Part shown: piece by piece, positions 24,610 through 33,158 of the stretch
Layout of the letters: each line of letters starts with the position of its first letter
Position numbering within the stretch: the stretch's first letter is position 1
Assembly (NCBI RefSeq): GCF_006861655.1
Contig: NZ_SESI01000001.1
Coordinates: 260,328 to 324,327, forward strand
Source: Halonotius roseus
GTDB lineage: Archaea; Halobacteriota; Halobacteria; Halobacteriales; Haloferacaceae
Direction: 5' to 3'
Length of the DNA stretch: 64,000 bases
Notes under the pieces: generated by a model
The model's database searches: none
What the model saw: the letters and a program-made list of their open reading frames with translations, nothing else
What the model was told of the DNA's origin: nothing
Translations under genes and position numbers: made by a program

Positions 24610-25323
24610 CTACAGCATCGACCGCAGCTGCTGGAGCGGCGGAAACCACAGCGCGTCGTCGCGGTCGTCGTCCCAGACCACCGGCTGCAACGAGCCCAGC
24701 GTCGACACCAGCGGCGAAGGCAGATCGCCGGCCCGCCGGTCGGTGATATCGACGCCGCCGGCCAGGGTCGTAAACGCCGGGAGCACAAGTAGATCACCGC
24801 CGCGGTAGGCGTCGTCGCCAAACAGATAACAGGGCCGTTTCACCCCCTCGATCGTGATCGCCGGATGGGCGTGGCCGATCACGTAGCGATGGCCGCGTTG
24901 CTCTGGCGGCGCGTGACCGTGGCAAACAACCGTGCCATCGTCGAGTGTGACCGTGTCGGCGACCGATCCCGGCCAGCAATCGGCCAGCCGGCTGTCGTGG
25001 TTGCCGGCGACAGCGAGGGCTTCGGTGTCGGCGTCAACGCAGTCCGCCCACAGCCCCTCGATCGCGTCGACAGCGACCGCCGGCAGCCGATCAAAGCTAT
25101 GGAGCAGATCGCCCGCGAAAACGATCGTCGCCGGCGCGAAGCGATCCAGCAGCGCACGGACGCGTTGGCGGATCGACGCGGCGGCATCGATCGGGGCCTC
25201 GACACGGGAGGCGTCGGCACGACCGAAATGGAGGTCGGCCACCACCACCGCGTCGGGGTCGGCGAGATACACCGCCCGGTCGGCGAACGTCAGAGGATCG
25301 GCGGCTGGCGGGCGGACGGCCAT
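24610..25323 (-). CDS. Metallophosphoesterase (Calcineurin-like)
   Basis: 237 residues. Two-metal phosphoesterase motifs: DLHFG, GDLLHSF, GNHDSRL, and C-terminal VIGHAHP. It belongs to the small archaeal/bacterial group typified by YfcE- or PdeM-like proteins, often near an Lhr-type helicase (absent here). Substrate unknown; phosphodiester or phosphomonoester hydrolysis is inferred. Convergent with the FAD oxidoreductase (12-base gap). Confidence 0.85.
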   Translation of the reverse strand: MAVRPPAADPLTFADRAVYLADPDAVVVADLHFGRADASRVEAPIDAAASIRQRVRALLDRFAPATIVFAGDLLHSFDRLPAVAVDAIEGLWADCVDADTEALAVAGNHDSRLADCWPGSVADTVTLDDGTVVCHGHAPPEQRGHRYVIGHAHPAITIEGVKRPCYLFGDDAYRGGDLLVLPAFTTLAGGVDITDRRAGDLPSPLVSTLGSLQPVVWDDDRDDALWFPPLQQLRSML

Positions 25324-25406
25324 ACCGACAGATCGACGTCGACCGACAAAACCCTCCGGTCGGCGATCCCGGCGGGCTTTTCACTGTGCCGCCAAAATCA
25401 TCTGTC

Positions 25407-26186
25407 ATGAGCGATGCCCTCGCCGATAAGCGAACGGCCACCCGGCTTCGGGTGCTGGTGGAGATCGCCGAACGCCAGCCGGCGGTGAGCCAAGGCGAGA
25501 TCGCCGACTCCGTCGGTGTCACCAGCCAGGCCGTCTCCGAGTATATCCGCGAACTTGTCGACGACGGGCTTGTCCGCAAGGAGGGCCGCTCCCGGTATGC
25601 GGTCACCAAGGAGGGTGTCGACTGGCTGTTTCAGGAGGCCAGAGGGCTCCAGCGGTTCGCCGACCACGTCACCAACGACGTGTTGGGGAGCGTCCAGGAG
25701 GATACCGCCATCGCCACCGAGGCGATCGCAGCCGGCCAGCAGGTCACCCTCTCGCTGGAGGATGGACTACTGCATGCGACACCCGGCGACGAGGGGCCGG
25801 CGACCGGCGTGGCGACGACCGACGCCGATGCCGACACCGACGTGAGTATCACCTCCTTTGAGGGGATCATCGAGATGACGACCGGGACGGTCACCGTCGC
25901 ACAGGTGCCGCCGGCCCGCGACGGCGGCAGCCGCGAGGCCGATATCGACGCCCTGGCCGATCACTGCGAGACCGCCGATCAGTGTCTGGCAGCCGATGTC
26001 GAGGGCGTCGTTTCCCTCCGCGAGGCGGGCTATGAGCCGGCGGTGACGGTCGCTGCCGGCGAGGTCGCCGCCGCCGCGGCCGCCGTTGGGATGGTCGTCG
26101 TCGTCGTCGCCTCAACCGATACGGTTGGCCGGGTGACCGACGCGCTCCGCGATGGCGATACCGACTACGACGTGACAACGCTGTAA
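25407..26186 (+). CDS. Winged-HTH transcriptional regulator with C-terminal sensory domain
   Basis: 259 residues from ATG 25407. Residues ~10-75 form a MarR/Rrf2-like wHTH (AVSQGEIADSVGVTSQAVSEY, DGLVRKEGRSRYAVTKEG). The remaining ~180 residues contain a beta region and a helix-glycine region (VAAAAAAVGMVVVVVASTDTVGRV) that could bind a small molecule. Conserved in haloarchaea. Divergent from the phosphoesterase; target genes unknown. Confidence 0.75.
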   Translation: MSDALADKRTATRLRVLVEIAERQPAVSQGEIADSVGVTSQAVSEYIRELVDDGLVRKEGRSRYAVTKEGVDWLFQEARGLQRFADHVTNDVLGSVQEDTAIATEAIAAGQQVTLSLEDGLLHATPGDEGPATGVATTDADADTDVSITSFEGIIEMTTGTVTVAQVPPARDGGSREADIDALADHCETADQCLAADVEGVVSLREAGYEPAVTVAAGEVAAAAAAVGMVVVVVASTDTVGRVTDALRDGDTDYDVTTL

Positions 26187-26209
26187 GCGCGACAGCCAAC
26201 CCGCGGTCG

Positions 26210-26824
26210 TTACGCCGTGCCCTCGGCGTGGTCTTTCGCGGTCGCGTAGGCTTCCTGGAGCTGTTTGAACTCCTCGCTGCTGCCGCCGCGGTCGGGGTGT
26301 GTCTCCTTGGCCCGCGAGCGGTAGGCATCCCGAACCTCGGTCGCGGTGGCATCAGGAGAGATCCCAAGCTGCTCGTAGGCGCGCTGAACCGGATCGCTGC
26401 TGGTCGGTGGCGTGTATACGTCATCCGGGATCTCGAAGGGGAGTCGCCGGGCGAGGTTGGCCGCGGGCATCTCGGCCTCACAGAGGATCACGTGCGTCGG
26501 CGACTCCTCAAGCCCAAAGAAGACGCGTGGCTCGAAGGTGAGCCCGACATCCCGCTCTGTGAGATAAAAATCAAGCCTGTGGCCGGCGCGCTCGTGTGAT
26601 TCGAGGAAGGGTTCACCGATCGCCGTCAGATACTCCCGGTACTCCGCACGCCGTCGATCCATCCCGGTGGTGCGGCGTGCCCGCTCGCGGTGGCCGTGAT
26701 CCGTCGCGGGAAACAGTCGATCGCCGAGATAGAAGATGGCTGCGACCAGTAGTGAGGCGGCCAGCCCGAGGAGCAGCCCGAAGACGACCCACGCCGGCAG
26801 CGTGGCCTGCAGCACAGAGAGCAC
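26210..26824 (-). CDS. Membrane-anchored J-domain protein
   Basis: 204 residues. One N-terminal transmembrane helix (~10-32, AWVVFGLLLGLAASLLVAAIF), a cytoplasmic linker, and a C-terminal J domain (~143-200) with YEQLGISPDATATEVRDAYR and the catalytic HPD motif. J domains stimulate DnaK-type Hsp70 ATPase, so this could recruit Hsp70 to the membrane. Common in haloarchaea as a stand-alone chromosomal gene. Confidence 0.85.
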   Translation of the reverse strand: MLSVLQATLPAWVVFGLLLGLAASLLVAAIFYLGDRLFPATDHGHRERARRTTGMDRRRAEYREYLTAIGEPFLESHERAGHRLDFYLTERDVGLTFEPRVFFGLEESPTHVILCEAEMPAANLARRLPFEIPDDVYTPPTSSDPVQRAYEQLGISPDATATEVRDAYRSRAKETHPDRGGSSEEFKQLQEAYATAKDHAEGTA

Positions 26825-26871
26825 AGCTACTGTTTGCGCTCGATGCCAAAGAACGTCTCGGCCGCCGTCAC

Positions 26872-27129
26872 TCAGATAACGCCTTCCTGTTTGAGTCCGG
26901 CGATCGCGTCATCGACAAGCGATTCAACGTCCTCGTAGGGGAACTCCTGATGGCCGCTGAGCTCCGAGGCGAGCTCCATCGCGGTGAGGGTTCGATCGCC
27001 CGCGGTAAACGTTGTTCCTGGCCCGTTTGGGAGCGCGGGCACCAGATCCATCTGGCCGGTGATCGGGTAGTCGGCCCCGGCGAAGGCTTCGGTGAACTGC
27101 TCGCGGAGTTCGGATTCAACGGATGACAT
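26872..27129 (-). CDS. MTH865-family protein
   Basis: 85 residues from ATG 27129. MSSVESELREQFTEAFAG, ADYPITGQMDLVPALPNGPG and LTAMELASELSGHQEFPY match the MTH865 family, a small all-helical archaeal fold of unknown function. The longer frame to 27210 lacks support. Confidence 0.78.
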   Translation of the reverse strand: MSSVESELREQFTEAFAGADYPITGQMDLVPALPNGPGTTFTAGDRTLTAMELASELSGHQEFPYEDVESLVDDAIAGLKQEGVI

Positions 27130-27235
27130 GGGCGAATGTGTCGGCATCGGCAGTAAAAGCGTTCCGGAACGGGAGACGAGGATCGCTCGGAAGCGAACCA
27201 ACATATTCACTACAGCCGATCACGAACACGGAGAT

Positions 27236-27871
27236 ATGAGCGACAACGACGCGGTCTCACGGCGGGGGCTGCTCCGGACGGCGGCCGGCGGCGTCGCCGC
27301 GGCGGGGGCCGCAACCGCAACGGCAGGTACCGCGGCTGGGCAGTCAGAGATGGCCGATTTCGGGAGCCACCTCCAGGGCGTCGACGGCGGCACCGAAGAT
27401 CTTCGCGGAAACGAGGAGGTCACTGTCCAGGTCGGTGCCAGCGGCAACGGCGGCAACCTCGCGTTCAGCCCGGCGGGGATCTGGGTCGATCCCGGCACAA
27501 CCGTCATCTGGGAGTGGACCGGCGACGGCGGCGGCCACAACGTCGAAACCGTCGACGGGCCAGCCAGTCTCGGCAGCGAGACATCCGAAGAAGCCGGCTT
27601 CACCTACGAGTTCGAGTTCACCGAGGAACACGCCGGCATCACGAACTACCGGTGTAGCCCCCACGAATCGCTGGGGATGCTTGGGGCGGTCGCCGTCGGC
27701 GGCGACGTGCCAACCGTCGAGACCGGCGGCGGTGGCGGCGGTGGCGGCGCGCCACAGATCCCGGATTCGGCCAAAACACTCGGGCTGGCGACGTTCGTGG
27801 CGATGGTTTCGACGCTATCGTTTGCGTTCTTCTTCCTGAAATACGGCGGCGACTACGAGGACGCGGACTGA
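27236..27871 (+). CDS. Halocyanin-like blue copper protein
   Basis: 211 residues from ATG 27236. Tat signal (SRRGLLRTAAGG) and a cupredoxin domain with type-1 Cu ligands: His in GGHNV, then Cys, His and Met in YRCSPHESLGM. Residues ~170-180 are a Gly run, and a C-terminal transmembrane helix (~187-205) anchors it to the outer face. Likely an electron carrier in the respiratory chain. No oxidase subunit is adjacent. Confidence 0.9.
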   Translation: MSDNDAVSRRGLLRTAAGGVAAAGAATATAGTAAGQSEMADFGSHLQGVDGGTEDLRGNEEVTVQVGASGNGGNLAFSPAGIWVDPGTTVIWEWTGDGGGHNVETVDGPASLGSETSEEAGFTYEFEFTEEHAGITNYRCSPHESLGMLGAVAVGGDVPTVETGGGGGGGGAPQIPDSAKTLGLATFVAMVSTLSFAFFFLKYGGDYEDAD

Positions 27872-27880
27872 TCGGAACGG

Positions 27881-29833
27881 CTAACCAGTGAGCGATACCC
27901 TATTTTCAACAGCGTAGGAGGTTCGATTGAAAGCTGTGAGTTGTGTCTCAGAGAACACCACGACCTGATCATTATACAGCCGTGTCCGTTTAGCTGACTG
28001 ACCAGCAGGAACAATTTCTTCTTGGGTCAGTGTTCTCTCACCGTAATTGAGAATGTACATACTGTCTCCGGCGGGAATGTAGGCGTTCTGGTGAACTGCG
28101 TCGTTCATGAAGGCATGATGAGAGTCTGAGACGGCAGTGGAATACGTATTCGCTAACACCAGAGAGTCAGCTACCTGCGGTGTCGATGCATCCTGAACGT
28201 CAAACAGCACCACCTTCCCGTTACCATCCTGACTCTCACCAACACCCAGCAGCTGATCGTCCCCGATCGGATGGAGATATTCCGAAAAGCCGGGGAGTCT
28301 CAGCGTGCCGACCTCTTCAGGCGTGTTCGAGTCGCTCAGATCGATTACGTGCAGCGGATCGACTTGGCGGTAGGTAATTACATAACCTCGATCGTCGATG
28401 AACCGAACCGCGTAGACGCGCTGGCCGTCCGCCATTCCCTGCACTGACCCTTGGATCTCTAACTCATCGTTGAGCACATAGAGATCGTTTTCGGACTGTT
28501 CACGATCAGTTTCCATCACTGTCGTCGCAAGCCGCAATTCACCGTCGGTTTCATCAAACGAAAATTGATTCAACGGCACTCCTGGCACTGAACCCATTGC
28601 AGACTGCGATAACTCGCCGTCGCTGGTAGATATCTTCACGATCTGTGATCGGAAGAGATCTCGTTTGTTCGCGGCAAGATACGAGTCAACATCCGCTGAA
28701 ATATTCTGCTGGGCTTTCTGGGGGTTCTCCACCCGATCGATGATATTCTCAAACTCAACACGCTTGGCTTGGGGAGACAAATCATATTCTGAGAGCTGCT
28801 CCAGTTCGGCTGCAGTAGCCGAGTCAGACGCAAACTCATCACTGTCAAGCACTACACTGATAACGTCATCAATATCGAACGAGGAGGTTTCATACGAGAC
28901 GTACAGCGATTCAGCAGACATATAGACGGCTGTTTGTGCGTCTGAGCCGAGGAACGTCAGTTCGTCTTCTACAGTCCCATCGGTCAAATCAACAGCAAAG
29001 GCCGTGTATACTGTCTCGCTATTTGTTGACTCAGATATCGATGGGCGATAAATATCGGTACACTCGACGGCATCGCGTGTCTCAATGGGTTGGACTGGGC
29101 ACCTGGCTGTTCGTTCGCGTACGACAAAATATGCGATATCGCCTATTCGACGAGTGGTCACAACCGAGGTAGATTCATTCAGCGGAAGTTCCCACAACTG
29201 CGTGTTCTCGTTGTCAGTAGTGTCGTATCCCGTCACAAGACTTTCATTGTAGACAACCAGTCGGGTGTCAGTTCGCAGTAGTTGCCCTGTTCGGCTCTCT
29301 GTGTTGGTAACGTTCAGCTGGCCCCTGTTCGGATTTTGGATGGTGTGGAGACCGCCAGCAATTGATTTCCACTCACGTGATGTGGCATTAGGATTTTCTC
29401 TGAGTTGGGGCTCTATTCGAATAGAGGTCGGTGCTTGACTGTAGTAGGTGTATTCGTCAGTCACCTTCACGAGATCAGGTTCACCAACACCTGATTCTTG
29501 GATATTGGTTTGCCGTGTTTCAAACGCAGTTCCTGTACGGCTCCCTCCAGTCGTATCCTGAGCAGGTTGTTGTGCTCCACCTGTTGCGTCAGCAAGTGCC
29601 GCATCTGAGGTAACACTGATGCTGGGTGTGCTGCTGAATCCGGTTGGGAGTCCACGCCTCGAATCAGCCCGAGCCAGGTAGGTCTCAAAGCCGTCCTTCG
29701 AATCGAAGGTCTCGAACTCACCGGTAAATTCGGATGTGGTCTGTGCCTCACTACTTCCGTCGAGGACGACTGGTACTGAGAATCCAATACCAACAATGAC
29801 TAGCGCAATCAGCATCCCTGTCTTTGTTTTCAT
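27881..29833 (-). CDS. Secreted beta-propeller domain protein
   Basis: 650 residues from ATG 29833 (MKTKTGMLIALVIVGIGFSV), a signal anchor. The rest is extracytoplasmic, Asp/Glu/Thr-rich, with repeated strand units such as VHAFMNDAVHQNAYIPAGDS and VTYRQVDPLHVIDLSDSNTP that match the archaeal/bacterial beta-propeller family (Pfam Beta_propel). Function unknown, perhaps adhesion or protein binding at the envelope. Codon use is more AT-rich than its neighbours. Starts further upstream (to 30121) run through a possible relic and are rejected. Confidence 0.82.
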   Translation of the reverse strand: MKTKTGMLIALVIVGIGFSVPVVLDGSSEAQTTSEFTGEFETFDSKDGFETYLARADSRRGLPTGFSSTPSISVTSDAALADATGGAQQPAQDTTGGSRTGTAFETRQTNIQESGVGEPDLVKVTDEYTYYSQAPTSIRIEPQLRENPNATSREWKSIAGGLHTIQNPNRGQLNVTNTESRTGQLLRTDTRLVVYNESLVTGYDTTDNENTQLWELPLNESTSVVTTRRIGDIAYFVVRERTARCPVQPIETRDAVECTDIYRPSISESTNSETVYTAFAVDLTDGTVEDELTFLGSDAQTAVYMSAESLYVSYETSSFDIDDVISVVLDSDEFASDSATAAELEQLSEYDLSPQAKRVEFENIIDRVENPQKAQQNISADVDSYLAANKRDLFRSQIVKISTSDGELSQSAMGSVPGVPLNQFSFDETDGELRLATTVMETDREQSENDLYVLNDELEIQGSVQGMADGQRVYAVRFIDDRGYVITYRQVDPLHVIDLSDSNTPEEVGTLRLPGFSEYLHPIGDDQLLGVGESQDGNGKVVLFDVQDASTPQVADSLVLANTYSTAVSDSHHAFMNDAVHQNAYIPAGDSMYILNYGERTLTQEEIVPAGQSAKRTRLYNDQVVVFSETQLTAFNRTSYAVENRVSLTG

Positions 29834-29874
29834 ATAACAGGTCATATAGCACACCAATATATCATTTTTGTTGG

Positions 29875-30060
29875 ATGAGCTGACTCGGCGGCGAGTGGTT
29901 CGAGAAACGAAGTCTCTCGTCATCATGGAAATCGGAGATTTTTGCACGGCTCGAGGCGTTCGCGTGAACTCCCATTCTCTGCCTACAAGACGGCAGGAGG
30001 GTTGTACTCCCCGCCCACGTTCAACGTCCGATAATTCAACCGCACGTCTACAACTCCTTG
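29875..30060. other. GC-rich intergenic relic with stem-loop, possible transposon 3' end
   Basis: The gap between the beta-propeller protein and the GT4 gene carries an open, non-conserved reading frame on the minus strand and a small stem-loop (TGCC/GGCA arms around 29980-29997). The composition differs from the AT-rich gene beside it. It recalls 3' ends of IS200/IS605-type TnpB elements in haloarchaea, but I could not match a transposase domain. Weak call. Confidence 0.25.
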
Positions 30061-30084
30061 AGGCCGGAGACTCCCATTGCAACC

Positions 30085-30126
30085 GCTGAATCAAAACAGC
30101 TGAATCAGAATAGTGAATCAAAACAG
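30085..30126. repeat. 14-bp tandem repeat x3 over a stop codon
   Basis: GCTGAATCAAAACA (30085-30098), GCTGAATCAGAATA (30099-30112) and GTGAATCAAAACAG (30113-30126). The last unit contains the stop codon of the GT4 gene (30118-30120) and codons for its last residues. Confidence 0.85.
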
Positions 30127-31191
30127 CCCGTAGTTGTCGATCGCCTGTCGGTAACAGGTGAGATACCGATCGAGGATTTTGCTGTCGTCGTAGCGTTCGT
30201 ACGCCGGATCGATCGTTCGGTGCTCAAGCGAGCCGGCGGCGACGATCTCGTCGGCAAACTCCTGGGGTGTTGAGACGAGTTCACCGCGGGTGTCGGGAAG
30301 CCGTGATTTCTGTTCGATCAGCTCGTGGGCCGCTGAATCGGTCTGATACTCCGCGATACCGACACAGCCACAGGCCAACCCCCACAGCAGGTTCGTCGCA
30401 AACGGCTCCCGCTCGGCGGTTTGGGCGAAGACGTGGGCCCCCTTCAGCACCGCAACCCGCTGTTCGTCGTCCAGCTCGCCGAGAAACGAGACCCGATCGC
30501 GGATGCGGAGATCGCGGGCCGTCCGCTCGATATCCGCCGCCGCGGCCCCGTTGCCGATGATCGCCGCCGACCACTCCCGATCGCGGAGCTCGGCCAACGC
30601 GAGCAAAAACGTCTCGACGTTGGCATGCTCATCGAGATGGCGGCTGTAGACCAGATCGAACTCCGTGTTGACCGGCGCGGATTCGATCAGCGAGAAATCA
30701 ATCCCCTCCGGGATGACGCTGATCGACGCCTCCGAGCCACCGTACTCCCGAACGACCGTTTCGACGGTTTGGGAGGGGGCGACGATCCGATCGGCGTTGC
30801 TGGCGACGCGCCGGCAGTCGCCCGCAGCGTCGTCGTCGCCGACAGCCCACCAGTCGACGACCATCGGAATCCGCAGCATCCGACAGACCGGGTTGGCTGC
30901 GCGGGCGTGTCGAGCCGGCGTGTTCGGGATGTGGACGACATCCGGGTCAGCCCGCCGCAGTGCCAGGGGGAGTTTGGCGATAAAGTGGTTGGGTGAGCAC
31001 TCGCCGTCGACAGCGCGGTAGGTGATCCCCTCGTGTTCGAAGGTCGGGTGGTCGCCGTCCCACCAGCGGCTACAGAGCACCACGACCGCATGTTCCGTTT
31101 GGTTGAGCAGGCGAATCAGCCGAGTTCGCCGCCGGATCGCCGGGGTGTCGCGGGTGTGGTGGGTGTGCATCGAGACGAACGCGACACGCAT
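30118..31191 (-). CDS. Glycosyltransferase family 4-like protein
   Basis: 357 residues from ATG 31191 (MRVAFVSMHTHHTRDTPAI), a GT-B fold. The C-terminal half has SVIPEGIDFSLIES, the acceptor/donor region EREPFATNLLWGLACGC with a variant of the E-x7-E motif. It transfers a sugar from a nucleotide sugar in S-layer or envelope glycan synthesis; the specific sugar is unknown. The in-frame extension to 31290 has no support. No other glycan genes adjoin. Confidence 0.82.
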   Translation of the reverse strand: MRVAFVSMHTHHTRDTPAIRRRTRLIRLLNQTEHAVVVLCSRWWDGDHPTFEHEGITYRAVDGECSPNHFIAKLPLALRRADPDVVHIPNTPARHARAANPVCRMLRIPMVVDWWAVGDDDAAGDCRRVASNADRIVAPSQTVETVVREYGGSEASISVIPEGIDFSLIESAPVNTEFDLVYSRHLDEHANVETFLLALAELRDREWSAAIIGNGAAAADIERTARDLRIRDRVSFLGELDDEQRVAVLKGAHVFAQTAEREPFATNLLWGLACGCVGIAEYQTDSAAHELIEQKSRLPDTRGELVSTPQEFADEIVAAGSLEHRTIDPAYERYDDSKILDRYLTCYRQAIDNYGLF

Positions 31192-31259
31192 ACAGAGTGG
31201 GTGGCAACGCCCGGATAAAAAGCCACGCGAAACGCGCCGCGCTTCAGGTGTGTCGCTGG

Positions 31260-31592
31260 TCAGGACAGATACGTCCGAACGGTCTCGCAAACAGTCGCAG
31301 ACAGGTCATCGGTTACCATCCCGATCCCCTGGTCGATATCGGCGTGTTTCAGTGTGGTGACGAACCACGGCGACACGTAACTCGGCTCCGGAAGCCCGCC
31401 GACCACCCACCCCGTCTCGGACAGTTCGATCGCGTCCGGACGTTGTGTTGTCGTCACACCAGCCACAAGGTACTCCTCGCCATGAAACGGATGGCCGTCG
31501 TCGCTGAGGACGAACCACGGTCTGGCTGTTGTTTTGAACAGCCCATCGTGCCAGATCACATGGCCGCGCTCGAAGGCCGGCTCATCAGCCAT
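31260..31592 (-). CDS. MazF/PemK-like toxin
   Basis: 110 residues from ATG 31592. RGHVIWHDGLFKTTARPWFV, LVAGVTTTQRPDAIELSE and DIDQGIGMVTDDL follow the SH3-like PemK/MazF fold, an RNA endoribonuclease in known members. The start overlaps the end of the HTH gene by 8 bases, the usual antitoxin-first arrangement. Cleavage specificity is unknown. The longer frame to 31997 runs antisense through the HTH gene and is rejected. Confidence 0.72.
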   Translation of the reverse strand: MADEPAFERGHVIWHDGLFKTTARPWFVLSDDGHPFHGEEYLVAGVTTTQRPDAIELSETGWVVGGLPEPSYVSPWFVTTLKHADIDQGIGMVTDDLSATVCETVRTYLS

Positions 31593-31977
31593 CGTCAACC
31601 GCCCCTGTTTCGTCCTCGGTGTCGATCGTTCGGGGGTCGACAGCGGTCGCCTCCCAGTCGCCGAAGTCGTCGTCGCCGAACCGATCGTCGGCCGCGAGAA
31701 GACCGTGGCGCGCCGCACCGTAGCTGGCAAGGCGGTCGTCGTCACCGAGGGCCCAGTAGGGTTCCTTGTGGCGGACGAGCCCCCGGTCGTGGAGTCGACT
31801 GAGCGTCGTGCCGACGCTTCCGCGCGGGATCTCGGTTGCTTCGCTGAGTTCCTTCGGTGTGAACCCCTGCTCGGGGTGGGCAGCGAGGAAGGTGAGAAGC
31901 GTGTGGGCGTTCGAGCCCTCTGTGAGTTGGAGGGTGTGTTTGTCGTCGGGATCGTACGATCGGAAATCGATCGGCAT
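31585..31977 (-). CDS. Winged-HTH antitoxin partner of the MazF-like toxin
   Basis: 130 residues. TLLTFLAAHPEQGFTPKELSEATEIPRGSVG, with TLSRLHDRGLVRHKEPYW, is a MarR/wHTH DNA-binding domain. The acidic C-terminal ~40 residues (DDRFGDDDFGDWEATAVD) could wrap the toxin. In haloarchaea HTH-MazF pairs are annotated as type II TA. An upstream direct repeat could be its operator. Confidence 0.72.
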   Translation of the reverse strand: MPIDFRSYDPDDKHTLQLTEGSNAHTLLTFLAAHPEQGFTPKELSEATEIPRGSVGTTLSRLHDRGLVRHKEPYWALGDDDRLASYGAARHGLLAADDRFGDDDFGDWEATAVDPRTIDTEDETGAVDDG

Positions 31978-31987
31978 ACAACACTGT

Positions 31988-32004
31988 TTGTAATCAATTG
32001 TAAT
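31988..32004. promoter_or_regulatory. Direct-repeat operator candidate for the HTH/MazF pair
   Basis: TTGTAAT occurs at 31988-31994 and 31998-32004, exactly one helical turn apart, 11-27 bases before the HTH start codon at 31977. It is AT-rich, unlike its surroundings. Likely site for antitoxin autorepression; inferred. Confidence 0.45.
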
Positions 32005-32117
32005 AGCTATTCTCCCGGTCGACCGGCCGTTGGCTGCCCGGTGACAACGACAGGATCAGTCAGCTAGAAAGGCCTCCAATTCTGAGAGAAGTAGTTCACC
32101 GGGCCGACGACAGTCGC

Positions 32118-32348
32118 TTAGTGCGGCCGGTTAGTCGTCGACACCGGGTGCATATCCGGCCCCGAGGTTCGACGGAGGCCGACGATCAGCGAGAGCGTCA
32201 TCACAACTAACAGCGTCGCCAGCGCAAGCGCGAACGTCGTCACGCCGAGGCTGACGAGGGCGGCGACGCCAGCCAGCTCACCGCCGATCGCGGTGAGGAG
32301 GGCTGCGACAGCGAGTCCGAGGAGTCGATCTTCCAGTTTCGTGGTCAT
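32118..32348 (-). CDS. Small two-helix membrane protein
   Basis: 76 residues from ATG 32348 with two hydrophobic segments (~10-32 and ~35-55; LGVTTFALALATLLVVMTLSL) and polar ends. No signature; conserved-type haloarchaeal small membrane protein. Confidence 0.6.
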   Translation of the reverse strand: MTTKLEDRLLGLAVAALLTAIGGELAGVAALVSLGVTTFALALATLLVVMTLSLIVGLRRTSGPDMHPVSTTNRPH

Positions 32349-32468
32349 ACCTCCCCTTGGGGCTGGAGCGTGATAAGCCGCGCCCGACACCTGCGGTCGT
32401 GTCTCACACCCGCATGGCTGGTGGAATCAAACCGGCCTCAGCTGCTCGTCGATCACGTCAAGAGCGAC

Positions 32469-32861
32469 CTAGTCTTGTAGGTTCGTCACATCGATCTTCG
32501 ATTCGAGTACGTCAGTTTGAAAATCCGAATCAGCGACGACGAGCTGATCACCGGTCGAACGCGCTGTGGCAGCGATGATGCAGTCACGGGCTGCCATTCG
32601 CGTCCCGTCAGCCAGCAGTTCGTCCTGCAGTCGAGCCGCGTCGACCGCGAGGTCGTCGGTGAACTCGATCGCCCGAACACCATCGAACCGCTGGCGTTCG
32701 GCAACGATGTCCGTCGATCCGCTGCCAAGGACGCCGTCAAGCACCTCGTACGCACAGATCGAAGAGGTGAGCAGTTGGTCGTCCTGCGATCGAATGAACG
32801 CGACCGTTTCATCAACGCCTTCGAGCAGGTCGATGATGACCGACGAATCGAGAAACGTCAT
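32469..32861 (-). CDS. vapC: VapC-family PIN-domain toxin
   Basis: 130 residues from ATG 32861. PIN motifs: MTFLDSSVIIDLLEG (first Asp), TSSICAYEVLDGVL (Glu), RMAARDCIIAATA (Asp) and VVADSDFQ (fourth acid). VapC toxins are Mg-dependent RNases cutting tRNA or rRNA. Its ATG overlaps the vapB stop by 4 bases, as in typical vapBC operons. Confidence 0.9.
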   Translation of the reverse strand: MTFLDSSVIIDLLEGVDETVAFIRSQDDQLLTSSICAYEVLDGVLGSGSTDIVAERQRFDGVRAIEFTDDLAVDAARLQDELLADGTRMAARDCIIAATARSTGDQLVVADSDFQTDVLESKIDVTNLQD

Positions 32862-33055
32862 CGGTCGAAGCTCTCCCGAGAACGATCGATCGCCTCGCGG
32901 GCACGCTCGGCCGTCTCCGAGTCCCAAGCCCCGATATCGATCGGCTGTTCATCGGTCACCAACCGATCCAACAGCTCGTCGAAACTCTCGCTGTCGCGTT
33001 TGAGGCGGTCGAGTTTTTCCTTGGTTCGCTCGGAAACACGGATGGATGTGCTCAT
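32858..33055 (-). CDS. vapB: VapB-type antitoxin
   Basis: 65 residues from ATG 33055. STSIRVSERTKEKLDRLKRD forms the DNA-binding N-terminus (AbrB/RHH-like) and the C-terminal acid/Arg-rich helix wraps VapC. The start codon touches a perfect inverted repeat at 33056-33076, so the operon is almost surely autoregulated. Confidence 0.88.
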   Translation of the reverse strand: MSTSIRVSERTKEKLDRLKRDSESFDELLDRLVTDEQPIDIGAWDSETAERAREAIDRSRESFDR

Positions 33056-33076
33056 ATGTATGCATTGTGCATACAT
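33056..33076. promoter_or_regulatory. VapB operator: perfect 9-3-9 inverted repeat
   Basis: ATGTATGCA-TTG-TGCATACAT, arms exactly complementary, immediately upstream of the vapB ATG on the minus strand. Its place at the expected transcription start fits binding by the VapBC complex to shut off its own promoter. Confidence 0.75.
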
Positions 33077-33158
33077 CGTCTAAGTAGTTTCGCTGACAAC
33101 AGGCGATGTGAGACTGCTGGCCGGTAGAATCAAACCGCTCTCGCCCCAATCGCCGGCC

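Noticed and set aside
29834-30121. 96-residue N-terminal extension of the beta-propeller protein
   Set aside because: Lacks a signal peptide at its own start and runs through a relic; MKTKTG at 29833 begins a clean signal anchor.
31593-31997. Long N-terminal extension of the MazF-like toxin
   Set aside because: Same strand but another frame of the HTH antitoxin; the PemK fold begins at 31592.
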